A stretch of 64,000 nucleotides of DNA from Chara braunii (GCA_003427395.1 BFEA01000005.1:4157269-4221268); one strand, 5' to 3'. Numbered from the stretch's first letter, positions 34,661 to 46,886 are shown. A program made the numbers and translations. Notes: a model not told the origin generated them from the sequence alone.

Positions 34661-36354
34661 TTTTGACAACCCACCCTGTATTGGGGAGATTCTGCCATAG
34701 GTATACCTTGCTTTGGGCACTGGCTTAGAAGTAGGCTTAGACTTAGTTGCAGAAGAATCTTGAGTGGGAATGTGCTATGGAGATTTATTCCCCATAAATT
34801 GATAGTTAGCCTTGGGCATTGACCTCTTCCTTGGATATTTCGGTTCAAGATAGGGACTAGTTTCAGATTGATCCTGTCATGATTATCTTCTGTTATCATT
34901 GATAACAGACCGGTTGTCAATTCGTCGATCTACGACCCAACTCCAATACATTCTCGTTGCTCAACCTAAAAGACTTTAGCCCTGGTGTTTTGTATTGTTT
35001 TATTAAAGTTTTCACCCGAACTTTTATTGAATGGTCATTCAACGAAGGTGCTGAGTATTTATTTTTGGAAGGTTGGACAAAGGTTGGGGCTTGCATGACC
35101 AAAGCGAGGGATATGAGTATAGAGAATGGTTGAAGTTGACCTGTGAACTTTTTGTTGATCCTTTGATGTGATTGCAGGTATGTTTTGAGATTCGAACTTT
35201 CAAATTGACTACCTGCGATCACATACATGTATATGGCTGAGAGGAGTCCCACTCTGATTGTAAGAATTGATCGTCACATATTTATTCCCCTCTAGATATA
35301 TACGTGCATACCTATGTTTGAGTATTTGCATGACCTACAGAGTCCACGCTTAAGGGTTTAGTTAAGGCTGAGACTGAGAGAGGGAAGCTGACTTCCTTCC
35401 TTTACCGTTTTGCTTCTTCAAGTTTCTTCGTCGGACGTTGGTTCTGGGCCGAAATTCGAGGTCTTTGTCCAGGACATCCTAGGTGCTAGACTACGCGTGG
35501 ATGGGATCACCCCCCACGCAGAGCCTATTTGCCCTGCTCACCGAGACACTTAGCCTAAGGGCCGAAAGTGTCACGGGGGCCTAACGGTTGTTCCCTCAGC
35601 CGTGCAATATCGTGAAAGGTTCGCTCCTCAAGATACCTCCAGATTGACACTTGAGTGTCGTAAGCAGTACTCAGACCCTCGAGGGACCGCTTGATTATAG
35701 GCACTACATAGTACACCATCATTGTGACTGCTTGCATATTCATGCATTGCTAGTCGATATGGGAAGGCCCTGCATCCGCGCAGTTTTATACTAAGTCTGC
35801 GCACGATGCCTATCCGACTTTCCTCGTCGAAAAGTTATGGGTTGGCTACTGGAGGGAGTTGGATTGTTTGTATTGTTTGTTTTGTGTTGCTCCGTGTGTG
35901 TGATTGTTGTGGTGTAACATGTGGTATGTGGGATGCGTCCTCGTCGACCGCCGACGAGTCGCGCTTGGGACTTCAGCCCCCCAGTGCGTTGGTTCGCGTG
36001 CGGGTCCGATAGAGGCGAAAGACCGCGCGTACCCCCTATGCTACAACGAACGAGAATCGCCATCGGCTGGTCCACCTATGCTATTGCAGCTGACTAGCTT
36101 TTGTACTATGGACAAGTAGCTCGGTGGGGATACACCTACCTAAGGGAGGTGACAACTCCCACAGGTGGAGGTAAGTCATGCCTCGCGTTGGCCCTATCTT
36201 GTCGTAGGGGCTAGCGAGAGGTATGGCTGGCACACTCGACCAGAGCGGCTTGCGGAAGCACCATGTGTATCGGTGATGAGGTAGACCAACTCCTGCGTGA
36301 CACGGCTAGAAGGGTCCCCCCCTTATGCGGTGCGAGACCGATGCACTCGACAGG

Positions 36355-36372
36355 TGGGGTTGTTGCCGGGGA
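36355..36372 (+). promoter_or_regulatory. Primer-binding site (tRNA-Asp type, 3 mismatches)
   Basis: TGGGGTTGTTGCCGGGGA matches the intact PBS on the minus strand at 29453-29470 at 15 of 18 positions; two mismatches are C-to-T, one is C-to-G. It lies two bases after the LTR end ACTCGACA. It marks the internal region that contains gag type A. Confidence 0.75.
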
Positions 36373-36743
36373 TAACGGTTGCCCACTGTTGTTCCTGGTG
36401 GAACGACTTCCGGGTATGGGAATGAGAGAGAATAGGCATGCTAGGGAAGTTTTATCAGACATACGAGGTAGATTATGTGAGACCTTATATTAAGGGTGAG
36501 TCGATATTACTTTTGTACTTTGATTTGATTGACTGTCTGACTTGAAGAAAATGGGATAAAAAACAGAAGCCGTATGAAATGTGAGGGAAACCTCGTAGTC
36601 CAGAAAAGGCTAGGAGATAGTGTCAATTAAGATGGGTTCATGAGATGACTGGGTAGGGGTTGACAGGAGATGTGATAGCATTAGTTGTTGAATGAAGTTT
36701 TATCTTTTCTTACCAGGGAAGTTGAGCAAGAAAATCGGCCAAA

Positions 36744-38167
36744 ATGTCAGGAGGCGTAGCCGACGTTAAGGGCAAACCCCTGACGATCGATGATCTAGTC
36801 GAGGCCTTGGTCAGGCAGGAGAGGGCGCAAAGCAACTTTCCCAAAATTAACACCTTCCACTTCAACGGGGAACAAGTTTCAAAATGGCTAGAGTTGGTTG
36901 AATAGGCACTGGTGGGGTCGTCAGATGCAGTGAAGTTCCAACGTATTCCGAAGTACGTACTTCATGGGCATCACAAGGAAGTGGAGAAAGTCATAGCTGC
37001 AGCCAATGACAGTTGGGCGAGATTCAAGGATGGAATGCAGAGGAAGTACAGGTGATGACCTGTTAACTACGGCGGACTTAGAGGCCATGAATAGGGATGA
37101 CTTCACCACCGTCGGGGCTCTTGTACAAGAGTTTAAAAAGAAGGCAAGAAAGGTCCCCGTAATTTCAGAAGAGGCACAGTGTGCTATCTTCTTGGGACTC
37201 TTCAATGCCTTGGAGGCCGAGAAGTTGACCAGTAAAGGAGGAGGTAGTGGGAAGCTCACTCGGGCCACGATCGACAAGGGCGTGGAAGAGGGAGGTTTGG
37301 ACCAGGTGGAGCAGTATCAGATCCGCCAACAAAGGCGGAAAAGGAAGCAGTGCGATGCAACTGCCTTAGGGACCACGGAGGTGAAGAGGATCATTATGGA
37401 CGTACTCATGGAATTGGTTATGGAAAGGATATCACGGTACAAAGAAAGATGGTGACTACGATTCAAAGGAAGGGGAAGGAGCCGGTGGTTGAGGAAGTCG
37501 TTCAGAAAGAGTGGGAAGAGGAGGAGCCAGTGCCCCAACATCTTTTGAAAGCGCAACGAAAGCAGCGTAATTTGGCAGAAGGCGGGCAGGGCTCCGCGAA
37601 GGGGCAGGCGGCCCAAGCATTGGCAGTAATATCGCCAAGTGAGGCATCTCCGTCGAATAGTGCGGGGCCCTCACAAGCAGGACCACCACCATATGGACAG
37701 TGGCCATGACCCATTTTCAACACCTTTGTGCCTTGGGGCGGTCCGCCTCCGCAGGGACAGATAATAACTTACTCAGGACCTCAAGCAAGTATGCCGCCTC
37801 TAAGCTATCCTGCAGTACAAGCCCAGCCCATGGTGCCACCTCCATCGCCCGCACTAGTTCGCAAACCAGCGTGGCTGGAGGAGGGAATCAAGGCCAAGGC
37901 AATCACGGGAATGGAGGAAGAGACGACGGAAGAGGTCGAGGTAGGAATGGCGGAGGCCGAAGGGGTCAATGGGATAACCAAGGTCGTCAGGGAGGAGGCC
38001 AAGGGTATGGGAGAGTTCGTTTCGATTGGCGGAGCGATATTTATCGGCATTGCGATGAGCAAGGCGACACGATACGTTGTTGCCAAGGAAGGCGCGACGA
38101 TGAGAAGCAAGGACTGATCTCGTCCAATATGGATGAAGATATCTATGATCAATTCGGGGAAGACTAA
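36744..38167 (+). pseudogene. gag type A (plus strand), degenerate zinc knuckle
   Basis: Start ATG at 36744 (MSGGVADVKGKPLTIDDLVE). The capsid-like part includes FPKINTFHFNGEQVSKWLEL, a stop at 36903, WARFKDGMQRKYR, a frameshift, then LLTTADLEAMNRDDFTTVGA and AQCAIFLGLFNALEAEKLT. A Gly/Arg/Asn-rich segment (37880-38030) leads to YRHCDEQGDTIRCCQ at about 38050-38095: first Cys lost to Tyr and His lost to Asp relative to the CCHC pattern. It ends with GLISSNMDEDIYDQFGED and stop at 38167, six bases before the 3' LTR. No pol between gag and LTR, so a gag-only, non-autonomous element. Close relative of the minus-strand gag at 24200-25888. Confidence 0.8.
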
Positions 38168-38172
38168 GGAGT

Positions 38173-39798
38173 TGAGGGCCCGGCGGGGCTATCCCCCTTG
38201 GTTTTGCAGTCGACGATGTCAGAACGGTGTTAGCGTTTTCTTTTTCCTCGTTCGATGTGTTGTGGCGATTAAAAGTTTCTAAATATGTTTATTATTTACT
38301 GTCATATTATTATTTTTTTATCTTTGCTCCGGCGTCCTTTTGACTTGGACGCGACGCTGGATTTAATAGTCGTAACAGGAGTCGAGGACCTTAAGCACGA
38401 GTCTCGTTTGACCAATCGAGGTTCAGATGAAATTTCTCTATCCCGCCTGTTTTGGAATACGAAACCGAGGGGTTCAAAGAGCATGTCGACCGATGGGCGT
38501 GTCGACCTGCGACGCAGAGTAAAACCTTAGCGGCAAGGACCTCAACGACCGTGCCGTCTGCCGACCACTGATTGTCGCAAAGAAATTTGAAGGGGTATGT
38601 CCGTCGGGGCCAGCGGGGGTTTGCAGCGGCCAAGGGCACAGTGGGGAGGCGCGCAGCCGTACCGAGTGCCCAGTTGGCCTGTGGAACTCCCTTCACCTCA
38701 GTTTTCATAGTTCTCATTTGAATATTTCCTGCTACCACTAAGATCTGCACCAAGACTCGGCCCTCCTAGGCCCGCGCCACTGGCTTACCAACATGCCTGT
38801 GTCCTCCTGCTTACTAAGGGGCCGGAGGCGAGACGATCGAGCATAAGGGGGGGGGGGGGGGGGGGGGGGGGCTGCAGCATNGCTGCAGCATCTTCCTGTC
38901 TGTTTCAGCCACGTATGTGCTCGTGCCGCTTGGGCTAGCACACGGGTGGGCACCAACGGAGTATAGGGGCTACAGAATACTCGAACAAGCACTCAGGAAT
39001 TCTCCTTGGGCGCGTAAGCAATCGGGCAGGCCACTGTGCCTAGTGTTGTCGGACCAAGAGGAGTAAGGACGAGTGGAGCAGACCAGAGACTGGACACAGT
39101 GAAGGTCCGGGGCGCAGTGACACAGCGAAAGCGCAGGGAGCGAAAGGTACCAGTCCATAGGGCGCGGAAGGGCGCAACAGTGAGGATCTGTAGATCGTTC
39201 GTCGGATCTGTGGGCAGAAGAGGCAAGCCTTGATGGACCGACTGATAAGAGGTTCCCTATGAAGTTTCTCTCAGGGTAGTGGGAGTTGTTGAGTAGTTCG
39301 CCGGTCACTGCAGGGTCCGCTACTGTCGGAGGCAGCGTTGGCCGAAGGAGTAAGGTGGGCAGCCGCGGAAGCAAGGCGAGCACAGGAAAGAGGGCGGAGC
39401 AACAACGGGTGAGACAGATGGTGGACCGACGTGAGCATCAGAGGGGCGATATGCATAGCTAGGGGCAGGGGCTGGCGCAGTCGGACACGAGGGAGAGGAG
39501 GCAACAAGCTTTAGCGCTTGGCAAAGCAAGTGATTCTGGACCAGGAACTACGCCAGGTGCACGCGTGGAGGAACGAGCCATGGCGGAGACGAGTAAGAGT
39601 GGGAGGGAGTAAAAACTGGAGATCCGACCCGTTACTCGATGAAAACAGGTGGGGCAAATGGCAATTTTGAGGTTCTTGGTTAAGGCGAATCGGATGGTAG
39701 TGTTAGCTTTAGTAGATAGTTAGTAGATATGGTGGTAGAAGAAAAGTAGGTTGCGCAACACATGGTGGGAGTGCGAAGGAGGGAGACTAAGAAAGCGT
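38173..39798 (+). repeat. 3' LTR of the gag A element, first part
   Basis: It begins TGAGGGCCCGGCGGGGC immediately after the gag stop and a purine-rich stretch (GGGGAAGACTAAGGAG, a PPT candidate). 38173-39190 matches 3195-4170; 39180-39798 matches 29741-29781 plus 30255-31210. It breaks at AAGAAAGCG next to the inserted element at 39799 and resumes at 53487 with CTTATCTCTCTCG. Copy A has the uninterrupted AAGAAATCACTTATCTCC. Confidence 0.75.
38849..38891. other. Poly-G run and one-base assembly gap with duplicated flank
   Basis: A run of more than 20 G ends in CTGCAGCAT, then a single N (38881), then GCTGCAGCATCTTCC. The paralogue at 3870 has one GCTGCAGCAT. The 10-bp duplication across the N is probably an assembly join artefact. 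Confidence 0.8.
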
Positions 39799-40839
39799 TG
39801 TCGGCGCGAATACCCTTACAAGGGTATCCACCTTGGTTTTTGCACGTGACAGAAAGTAGTTTTGGTTTGAGGTTTAAGTGTACCGTGCGGGGCGCGGCTG
39901 CGTCTGCATGGTTACGACGGTCGGATGGTTGACTAGAACAAAGAGTGTGTGGGCGCGCAGGTTTGAGGCGCGTGTGATTCCTTTTCTATCGTTGATTATA
40001 AAGTCGGCGCGTGCGTCGGTCGGTTCGTTTCTATTTTTGTCTTTATTATATTTTTATTTATTCTTTATTAGACTAGGATTTGAGGATATTTTTCTCTTGT
40101 TGGTATGTTTGGTTGAGTTACTCGTGCGTACGAGGGACGACCTCGACGGCGACGACGAAGGCGATAGTGTGACTGCGATAGGTCTTGGCACGCGGAGTTG
40201 CCCGAGTGGCCGCCATGGTACAACTTGGTAAGTCGGCGCAGACGCTGGGCGGCCGCGCGCACGGTTGTAGGCTGAGATGAGGCTCAGGCCAATTTCCCTG
40301 GCCCTGAGCGCAGCGCCGTACCGCCTTATATGGCACTCCGCGGATATTAGTCTCAGGCTTGGGCTTAGCCCTATAGGTTATGACATTGGGTTGACGATAT
40401 GAAGGTCCGGGGATCGAGGCCAGCAGGGTGTCGGCGCTGCGGCAGCGGAGCAGCGTGGAGCAAAACCTGAGGGGTTGAGGGCCCAACGGGGCTATCCCCC
40501 TCGGTTTTATTAATGGGGGAGGCGGCGGGCCCGGCCCACGGGGGAGGTGAGGTGTTTGTAATCCCTCTCCCTTTTTCCCGGTTTTGTTTTTTCTATTTTT
40601 ATTTTTACTTATTTATTTATTAAGTTTTATACCTTTTGTTATTTTTGGTTTCTTTAGCTTTCCCCCTGTTCGCGTCCCGGTTCGGACGCGGAACCGGGTT
40701 GATATAGAGTCGCACGGGGGTGCGTTGTATTCGCGGATTGCCTGAAGTGGAATTACAAACTGTGCTCGTGGCTGCGCCAGAGTCGCGCCCCGCTTGGCCT
40801 TGGGACGCGGTGCCACGGGCGGTACGGGACCCAGGAGCC

Positions 40840-40895
40840 TAGTTCTGTAGGCACACCATTGAACTGCTGAAGTACAGACCTGGGTTTGAACCCAG
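40840..40895 (+). ncRNA. tRNA-like segment (A box, T arm) upstream of U6-like sequence
   Basis: TAGTTCTGTAGG at 40840 resembles an A box (one mismatch), and CTGGGTTTGAACCCAG at 40880-40895 forms a perfect T arm (5-bp stem, 7-nt loop) with a B-box-like GGTTTGAACCC. No proper anticodon stem is visible, so it is a tRNA-derived Pol III promoter-like relic and not a tRNA gene. It lies 48 bp before the U6-like start. Confidence 0.5.
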
Positions 40896-40943
40896 ATGGC
40901 GGAACTGGGGGCCGGGGCTGATAACCCCCACGACCCGGATTGT

Positions 40944-41057
40944 GTCCTTCGGGACATCCGTTAAAATTGGAACGATTCAGAGAAGGTTAGCATGGCCCCC
41001 GCGCAAGGACGACACGCATAAAACGGGGAGAGTCGGGGCGCTCTGGCGTTTTTTTTT
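40944..41057 (+). ncRNA. U6 snRNA-like sequence in LTR B (5' copy)
   Basis: It starts with the plant-type 5' hairpin GTCCTTCGGGAC, then ATCCGTTAAAATTGGAACGA, a changed ACAGAGA box (TCAGAGA), GTTAGCATGGCCCC, GCGCAAGGACGACACGCA, and a divergent 3' part ending in a run of nine T (Pol III terminator-like). The AGC triad and the internal stem-loop region are kept, but the 5' splice-site-recognition box is mutated. No TATA/USE promoter is visible upstream. Likely a U6-derived cassette carried by the LTR, not a working spliceosomal gene. Confidence 0.7.
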
Positions 41058-41753
41058 GTTTACTTCCGCCGTTCTACTCCAGAAGGAGCGCTCGCTGGAG
41101 GAAGCTGCGTTAGCAGCAGGCGCTGTAGGCCGGGCGCCGCACAGTCGGTCGCGGTGGGGACAGCGAACGAACCAGGACGAAAAAGGGGGCCGGGTACGTT
41201 CGAAGTGAAAGAGAGAGGAGAGGGAGACGAAGTGCGGAGGAGACGAGCAGGGAAAACGGCGGGCGTTGAACTAGAGTAGCGAGACGACGTACAGCGGAGC
41301 AGAGCAGGGCGCCGGGGATTAAGGTAGAAAGTGGCGCGGGAAGAAGGGGATGAACCCGGACGGGGGGTAGGCGCCGGGTACATTCGAGGATCGGCACGGC
41401 GGAGTATGGTGGGGAGAGGTGAAGCGCTCGCAGTGAGGGAGGAGGAGCGGCAACAGGCAGCGGACAGACAGGCGCTACGAGTGAGAGGGAGCGCAGCGGG
41501 CGACGGGCGTTAGGAAACACCTCTTTGTCCACTAAATACACTCCTTTGACTTGGTTGGGGCCGTCTCCCCACCCATTACTGTAGTTATGAAGGTGAGCGT
41601 CAGGGTGACTAGGGGTTGAGGCATGATTGTATGAGTAAAAGGATAGATGGTGTAATGTAAGTGTTAGCAGCTTGCCTTTGTCTGCCTAAGCTTACTTGAA
41701 TCACTTTTTGATGAACTATTGCCCGCTATGCGTATCAGGCTGATGTCCGCATC

Positions 41754-43402
41754 ATGGCGGAAGAAGGCGGCTTCGCCAAGATCCTGCGTTGGAGGAATTC
41801 GTGCCAGATAAAGGTGTTGTTGCGCGAGGCACTGCAAGAGTCAATGCCTCCAGACCGCCATGCTCTGCTGTTCCAAGGAAGAAACTTGTCTAGCTTTCTG
41901 CGTGATTTTCAAGATTTTTGCCTTATGAAGACGTGGGGCAAGAAGGCGATGCGGTACATGTTCCCCTTGTTCATTTGTGAGGGGCTAAGTGAGGAGGTAT
42001 ATGCCCTCAAGCAGAAGGCGGAGACGTGGGATGAGTTGGAAAGTTCCCTAAGGCTTAGATTCCTAGAAGATGGAATGGGAGGCCAACGTGGGGAGTGCTC
42101 TGTGCTACCAGTTGCGGGCGCACCACCACAGGTAGAATTAAGTGGGCTACAAAGGCAAGTAGGGGCATTGGAGGAAAGGCTAGCGCGGCTGGAAGAGACC
42201 AGGAAAGGCAAGCGGGAGGCCTTAGAAGATTCCCAAAGTAAGCCGACTGGCCAAGGTGAAAGATGGGTAGAGAAGGATGGCCAAGAGTCCCCCCTCTCGA
42301 TAGCGGCCCCAAAGAGGCGAGCCGGTGTGCAGGCGAGGAACAAGGGCGAAGGATTCATTGAAATAAAGGAGGAGCAGGACGCTGATACGGCCCTGCCTGT
42401 TATTGCGCCGGATCCAAAGAGGGGGCTCATTAACGGGGAAGCATCCTCAACTGCAGGCCGGGAAAGACAAAAGAGTAGATGGTGGCCGGAGCACTGGGAC
42501 AAGGAAGTATGTGCTTACTGGGGAAAAATTGGCCGTACCCCTCAAGGAAGTGAAGGACAGGGTGCGGCGGGAGAGAGAAGGGAGCTCGAACCTCCTAAGT
42601 TGACAGAGGTGCAGCGGAAGGCAAGGAACCTCGCCCGGGAAGCTCAGGGTAACGAAAGGGGGCAGTGTTCTCGACAAGAGGTAGTCACCCCGCGAGAAAT
42701 GGGGGGCGAATTTGCTCAAAAGGGGCCTTTGGCGGCCGAGCAGACACTTTATCGGCAGTGGACGCCGTACAGTTAAGTGGATAGACTTCTTCAGGGGCTA
42801 TAATGTCTCTGAATTTCTTGGTAAGTTTGGACAGATAGCATCCCACTACAAGTGGAGCGAGGAACGAATGCTGGAAGAGGTCACGAGGTTTATCCCTATA
42901 GGAATGAAAGGTGAGGTTGACAGGCTGGTTAAAGGAGCGAGAACATCATGGGGGAAATTCTGCGATAACATGAGGCATAAGTACTGGCTAGGTGAGGAGC
43001 ACCCGACCAACAACGATTCTGAGATGGTACCCAGACCTTTGGTAGCCCAAGCCCAGCCCGGGGGGCCGTTGCAACTACCGCCGCCGCAAGTGTCGCAAGG
43101 CGGCAGGACCAATGAAGAAGGTCAAAGGCAGGCGGTTGCGGAGGGCATGGCAGCAAAGAACGCAGCGGCGACAGAGGTGGCTTTGGAGTTGGGGAAGAGA
43201 CATGTGCAAACATTGTGCCAAGGAAGGGCACATAATAAAGTTTTGTCGGGAGCGAAGGGCCGATGAGGCAAGCGGTCTGATAAGGACTGACATTGAGGGA
43301 AATGTTTTCGACAGGGCCGGGAAGTATATCGACCCAACCATCCGTGGGGGAACACGGAAGGAGGCTTTGCGGCGAGATGGAACACCGAGCACTGCCTCAT
43401 GA
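41754..43402 (+). pseudogene. gag type B (plus strand): two capsid-like domains and CCHC knuckle, in three frames
   Basis: ATG 41754. Frame 1 to 42776: LLFQGRNLSSFLRDFQDFC, KAETWDELESSLRLRFLEDG (first capsid-like domain), then VELSGLQRQVGALEERLARL (coiled coil) and a charged linker. A second frame (42780-43080) has FFRGYNVSEFLGKFGQIASH, WSEERMLEEVTRFIP and ARTSWGKFCDNMRHKYWLGE (second capsid-like domain). A third frame (43112-43402) has CKHCAKEGHIIKFC (intact CCHC knuckle) then GLIRTDIEGNVFDRAGKYID. So two frameshifts. The two-capsid plan equals that of the minus-strand gag at 17408-20776. No pol follows; a gag-only element. Confidence 0.8.
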
Positions 43403-45746
43403 ATATAGTTGTGAAGAGGAAGGGTTTGTGTGAGACGGGCCCGGAAATTTAAGTAGATTGTAAATACAAGCGGGAAATCCTAATCGTGTAGCGGCTGTAG
43501 ATAGGCACAGCGTACAGAGGGAAGGGATTTTCGTAGTAATAGTCCGGTAAGGTGGCTTCAGTTGTAGGCAGGAGGAACCCCAATAGAATAGCTGTATATA
43601 TGGGGTATGTTAGGACTGCCTCACACCAGGTTATTATAATGTTTTCAGTAGGAAGAGCAAGGAGTGACCTTGAGAGCACTGTTGCAAAGTAGGGGTCTGT
43701 TCTATTAGGCCTAGTAATTGAGAGAAAAAGATGTGGGACCTGCATCGTTTCTAGGCTCAAATGGTTGTATAGGTGCGAGAGATAGGAGAGGCTTGGGAAA
43801 AGACCTTAGCATGTGGAGATAGGCTCTCTAGCCAAGGAAGATAGTTGTAAGATTTGTGTGCGAATGACTTCTAGCCTTACTTTCCTTTGGATATCTGGAT
43901 ATGTCATGGATTACTTGGGTCCCTCGGAGTGAGGGGTATGGCTATGTCCTAGTCGCAACTGTTTTAGTTTTCGCTTTGGCCAGGGAGGCCGCATTGTTTT
44001 TGTGTGATACCAAGGCCGGTTTGAGTTGAGATTGTTAAACTCCGAGTGTATATATGTAATTCAGAACCATTCGGTTCGTGTTTAAGCTGGGGCATTGCAC
44101 CCCTGCGTGTATATTGAGTTGAGGCTTTTATCCGAGACTATTCGTTGTATATGACGATCACAATCACTCTTACATGCGTGGTCTTACCCCGATGTATGAT
44201 GATTTTGTGTGAGAGATGCATGAGAAACATCTCATGAGTTGTGTGAATTTTGTGAGAATGAATGAATGTGAACTGTCTACTCTTCGGTATACTCGTGCGG
44301 CCTGCCTCCGGGCAGGACGGGGCCGAGTATAAGGAGAGGGAGCGCAGTCTGTTATTGTGAAAGCGTGAGAACCCTAAGGAATTTTGCGAGTCTCTCAGAC
44401 TCGAATACTTACCATGCCGGATGTTTTATGGTTGAGTTGTGAAGGGGACCCATAAGCAGGCCCCTCAGTTGAGCTGTGGAGAAGGCCCATAAGTAGGCCT
44501 CTCAATTTGAGTTGTTTTATGATTGAGACCCCTTCAGTTGAGGAAGGCGGTAGTGTTGTTTATCAGAAGACTCGTCTCCGGAAGGGGGGTGTTTTAAAAA
44601 GGGGTCGTGTGATAGCTCATCCTAGAAAGAGAGGGATGGCTGGGAGACCTATTGAGAGAGACCTCCTTCGTACGAAAGGTGGTTGATGGATTTAAGGGCA
44701 TGATAAGCAGTGTTTGAGTTGATAAAGTTTGACGAAAATGGACCACGTTTGCTTGAGGTGTTTGAGAAAGTCGCAAACGAATGCAGAGCGAGAGACGTCT
44801 CAAGATGAGTGGCTGCTGGCTCTGATCAAGTCAGGGGTCACGGCCTTGTGGACCTAGCGGATTTTGTTTGTGATTGTGCGAAGGATGTCATGCCTTTCGT
44901 GGGAGAGCTGGTAAATGCCTTCAGACCCCTGCGTGATCTCGCAGTGGGCCCGTGATTGGTTTTGCAACGCTCCGTCTAACCACTTGTGCTAGTTCTGGGA
45001 CATAGTAGGGGAATACCAAGCTGAGCGGTAAAGATTAGCACCTCTAGGGCGTAACCCCAGTGGATGGCTGCTAGCCGGCGCAACCTGGCTGCGGGACCAC
45101 GGAGTAAGAGTTTAAGGGGAGTTGTCCGCCCCAGGGAAATTACTACGTGCGGTAGTGGAGGTTGAGGTTTTTGGGAAATCCTGATTGAATGCTCATCAGG
45201 AGAAAACCTATCGTTGCGTAACCAACGAGGGTACTGCCGCTAAAATAAACATGCGGCAGGCCGTAGTCCTGGTCCGATCAGCCAGGCTATGGTGGGCCAA
45301 GATGGAGACCTAGCCTTTCTGTACTAGACTGCAGAAAGAGCTGTGGATATTAAGTATACAAATATACGTATGTGTACTTGATTGCGAGAGATTTTCTGAG
45401 AAGGAAGGCGAGAGTGCCTTCAAAGGTCTCGGTTAGGGTCCACGTCCCTAGTTTTGGCCAGGACTAGGGACACCCAACGAGAAGCCGAAGGTTGTCTAGG
45501 ACCGGGGAGAGGATGATTGGGAAGGTCTTTGAAACTTATGCTGTCAGCATCCTAATGCCTGGGCGATGGGGGCCCGGGTTACAAACCTGACAGCATATAG
45601 TTGTGACGGCATGGTTTGATGGAGGCCTCTACCCTGTGTTTGTCGGCTAATCGGATTGGTTCCTCTTTCGTCACCATCTTGGGTAATCTGATAGTTTTTC
45701 AATTTTGCGAAGCGACGGGGACGTCGCTTAATGTGGTCCGGTAAGT
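43403..45746 (+). other. Non-coding internal region of the gag B element
   Basis: 2.3 kb between the gag stop and the 3' LTR with many stops in all frames. No RT, integrase or protease motif was seen on either strand. It resembles the long non-coding 3' segment of gag-only (TR-GAG type) elements. Confidence 0.55.
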
Positions 45747-46521
45747 TGTCGGCGCGAATACCCTTACAAGGGTATCCGCCCTGGTTTTTGCACGTGACAG
45801 AAAGTAGTTTTGGTTTGAGGTTTAAGTGTACCGCGCGGGGCGCGGCTGCGTCTGCATGGTTACAACGGTCGGATGGTTGACTAGAACAAAGAGTGTGTGG
45901 GCGCGCAGGTTTCAGGCGCGCGTGATTCCGTTTCTATCGTTGATTATAAAGCCGGCGCGGGCGTCGGTCGGTTCGTTTGTATTTTTATCTTTATTATATT
46001 TTTATTTATTCTTGATTAGACTAGGATTTGAGGATATTTTTCTCTTGTTAATATGTTTGATTGAGTTACACGTGCGTACGGGGGACGACCTCGACGGCGG
46101 CGATGAAGGCGATAGTGTGACTGCGGTAGGTCTTGGCACGCGAAGGGGCTCGAGTGGCGAACGTGGTACAACTTGGTAAGTCGGCGCAGACGCTTGGCGG
46201 CCACGCGCACGGTTGTAGGCTGAGATGAGGCTCAGGCCAATTTTCCTGGCCCTGAGCGCAGCGCTGTACCGCCTTATATGGCACTCTGCGGATATTAGTC
46301 TCAGGTTTGGGTTTAGCCCTATAGGTTATGACATTCGGTTGACGATACGAAGGACCGGGGATCGAGGCCAGCGGGGTGTCAGCGTGGCAGCGGAGCAGCG
46401 TGGAGCAAAACCTGAGGGGTGGAGGGCCCAACGGGGCTATCCCCCTCGGTTTTATTAATGGGCGCGGCGGCGGGCCCGACCCACGGGGGAGGCGAGGTGT
46501 TTGTAATCCCTCTCCCTTTTT

Positions 46522-46523
<2 letters not shown>

Positions 46524-46556
<33 letters not shown>
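46524..46556. repeat. Poly-T tract
   Basis: About 33 T inside LTR B. The 5' copy has a short T-rich mixed stretch (40565-40625) at the same place. Confidence 0.9.
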
Positions 46557-46560
<4 letters not shown>

Positions 46561-46782
46561 ATTAAGTTTTATACCTCTTGTTATTTTTTGTTTCTTTAGC
46601 TTTCCCCCTCTTCGAGTCCCGGTTCGGACGCGGTACCAGGGTTGATATAGAGCCGCACGGGGGTGCGTTGTATTCGCAGATTGCCTGAAGTGCAATTACA
46701 AACTGTGTTCATGGCTGCGCCAGAGCCGCGCCCCGCTTGGCCTTGGGACGCGGTGCCACGGGCGGTACGGGACCCACGAGCC

Positions 46783-46838
46783 TAGTTCAGTGGGCACACC
46801 ATTGAATTGTTGAAGTACAGACCTGGGTCTGAACCCAG
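46783..46838 (+). ncRNA. tRNA-like segment, second copy
   Basis: TAGTTCAGTGGG at 46783-46794 fits the A-box consensus better than the 5' copy. CTGGGTCTGAACCCAG at 46823-46838 is a T arm with 5-bp stem. Same relation to the U6-like sequence as at 40840. Confidence 0.5.
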
Positions 46839-46886
46839 ATCGCGGAACTGGGGGCCGGGGTTGATAACCCCGAAGACCCGGATTGT

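Larger units (their letters stand above)
29741..36352 (+). repeat. LTR copy A, 5' LTR of the gag A element (truncated at its start)
   Basis: The end is fixed by GCACTCGACA at 36352 followed by GG and a tRNA-Asp-type PBS. The sequence 30255-36352 matches, in order, 39215-39798 plus 53487-59957. 32600-36352 also matches 49480-53486 and, inverted, 7150-4197. It is long (over 6 kb) and has no coding frame worth naming. Inside are the 470-bp repeat insertion, hairpin array A (33095-33850), a CTGCCGAAATTT tandem block, the palindrome TCTGTTATCATTGATAACAG at 34889, an inverted pair around 35165-35225 (TGATTGCAGGTA/TACCTGCGATCA), and the terminal block 36010-36300 shared with a foldback element. Confidence 0.7.
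39799..41512 (+). repeat. LTR B, 5' copy (first 1.71 kb; the rest deleted)
   Basis: It starts TGTCGGCGCGAATACCC and matches 45747-47456 closely over 1714/1710 bp, including the internal L-like start at 40476 and the tRNA-like/U6-like module. Similarity ends at GACGGGCGT. From there this copy goes directly into internal sequence, whereas the 3' copy continues for six more kilobases, so the 5' LTR carries a large deletion. No PBS was found after 41512, in line with that deletion. Confidence 0.75.

Noticed and set aside
37700-38117. Overlapping Gly-rich and Val/Glu-rich frames as separate proteins
   Set aside because: They are alternative frames of the decayed gag A C-terminus; only the frame with the knuckle remnant is meaningful.
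40840-40895. A tRNA gene
   Set aside because: A-box and T-arm are visible, but no anticodon stem or acceptor stem can be formed.
40944-41057. A functional spliceosomal U6 gene
   Set aside because: The ACAGAGA box is changed in both copies, the 3' part is divergent, no plant-type TATA/USE promoter is visible, and it is embedded in an LTR.
41060-41541. Pro/Ser/Leu-rich minus-strand ORFs in LTR B
   Set aside because: They mirror G-rich LTR sequence, recur in the second LTR copy with frame changes, and have no motif.
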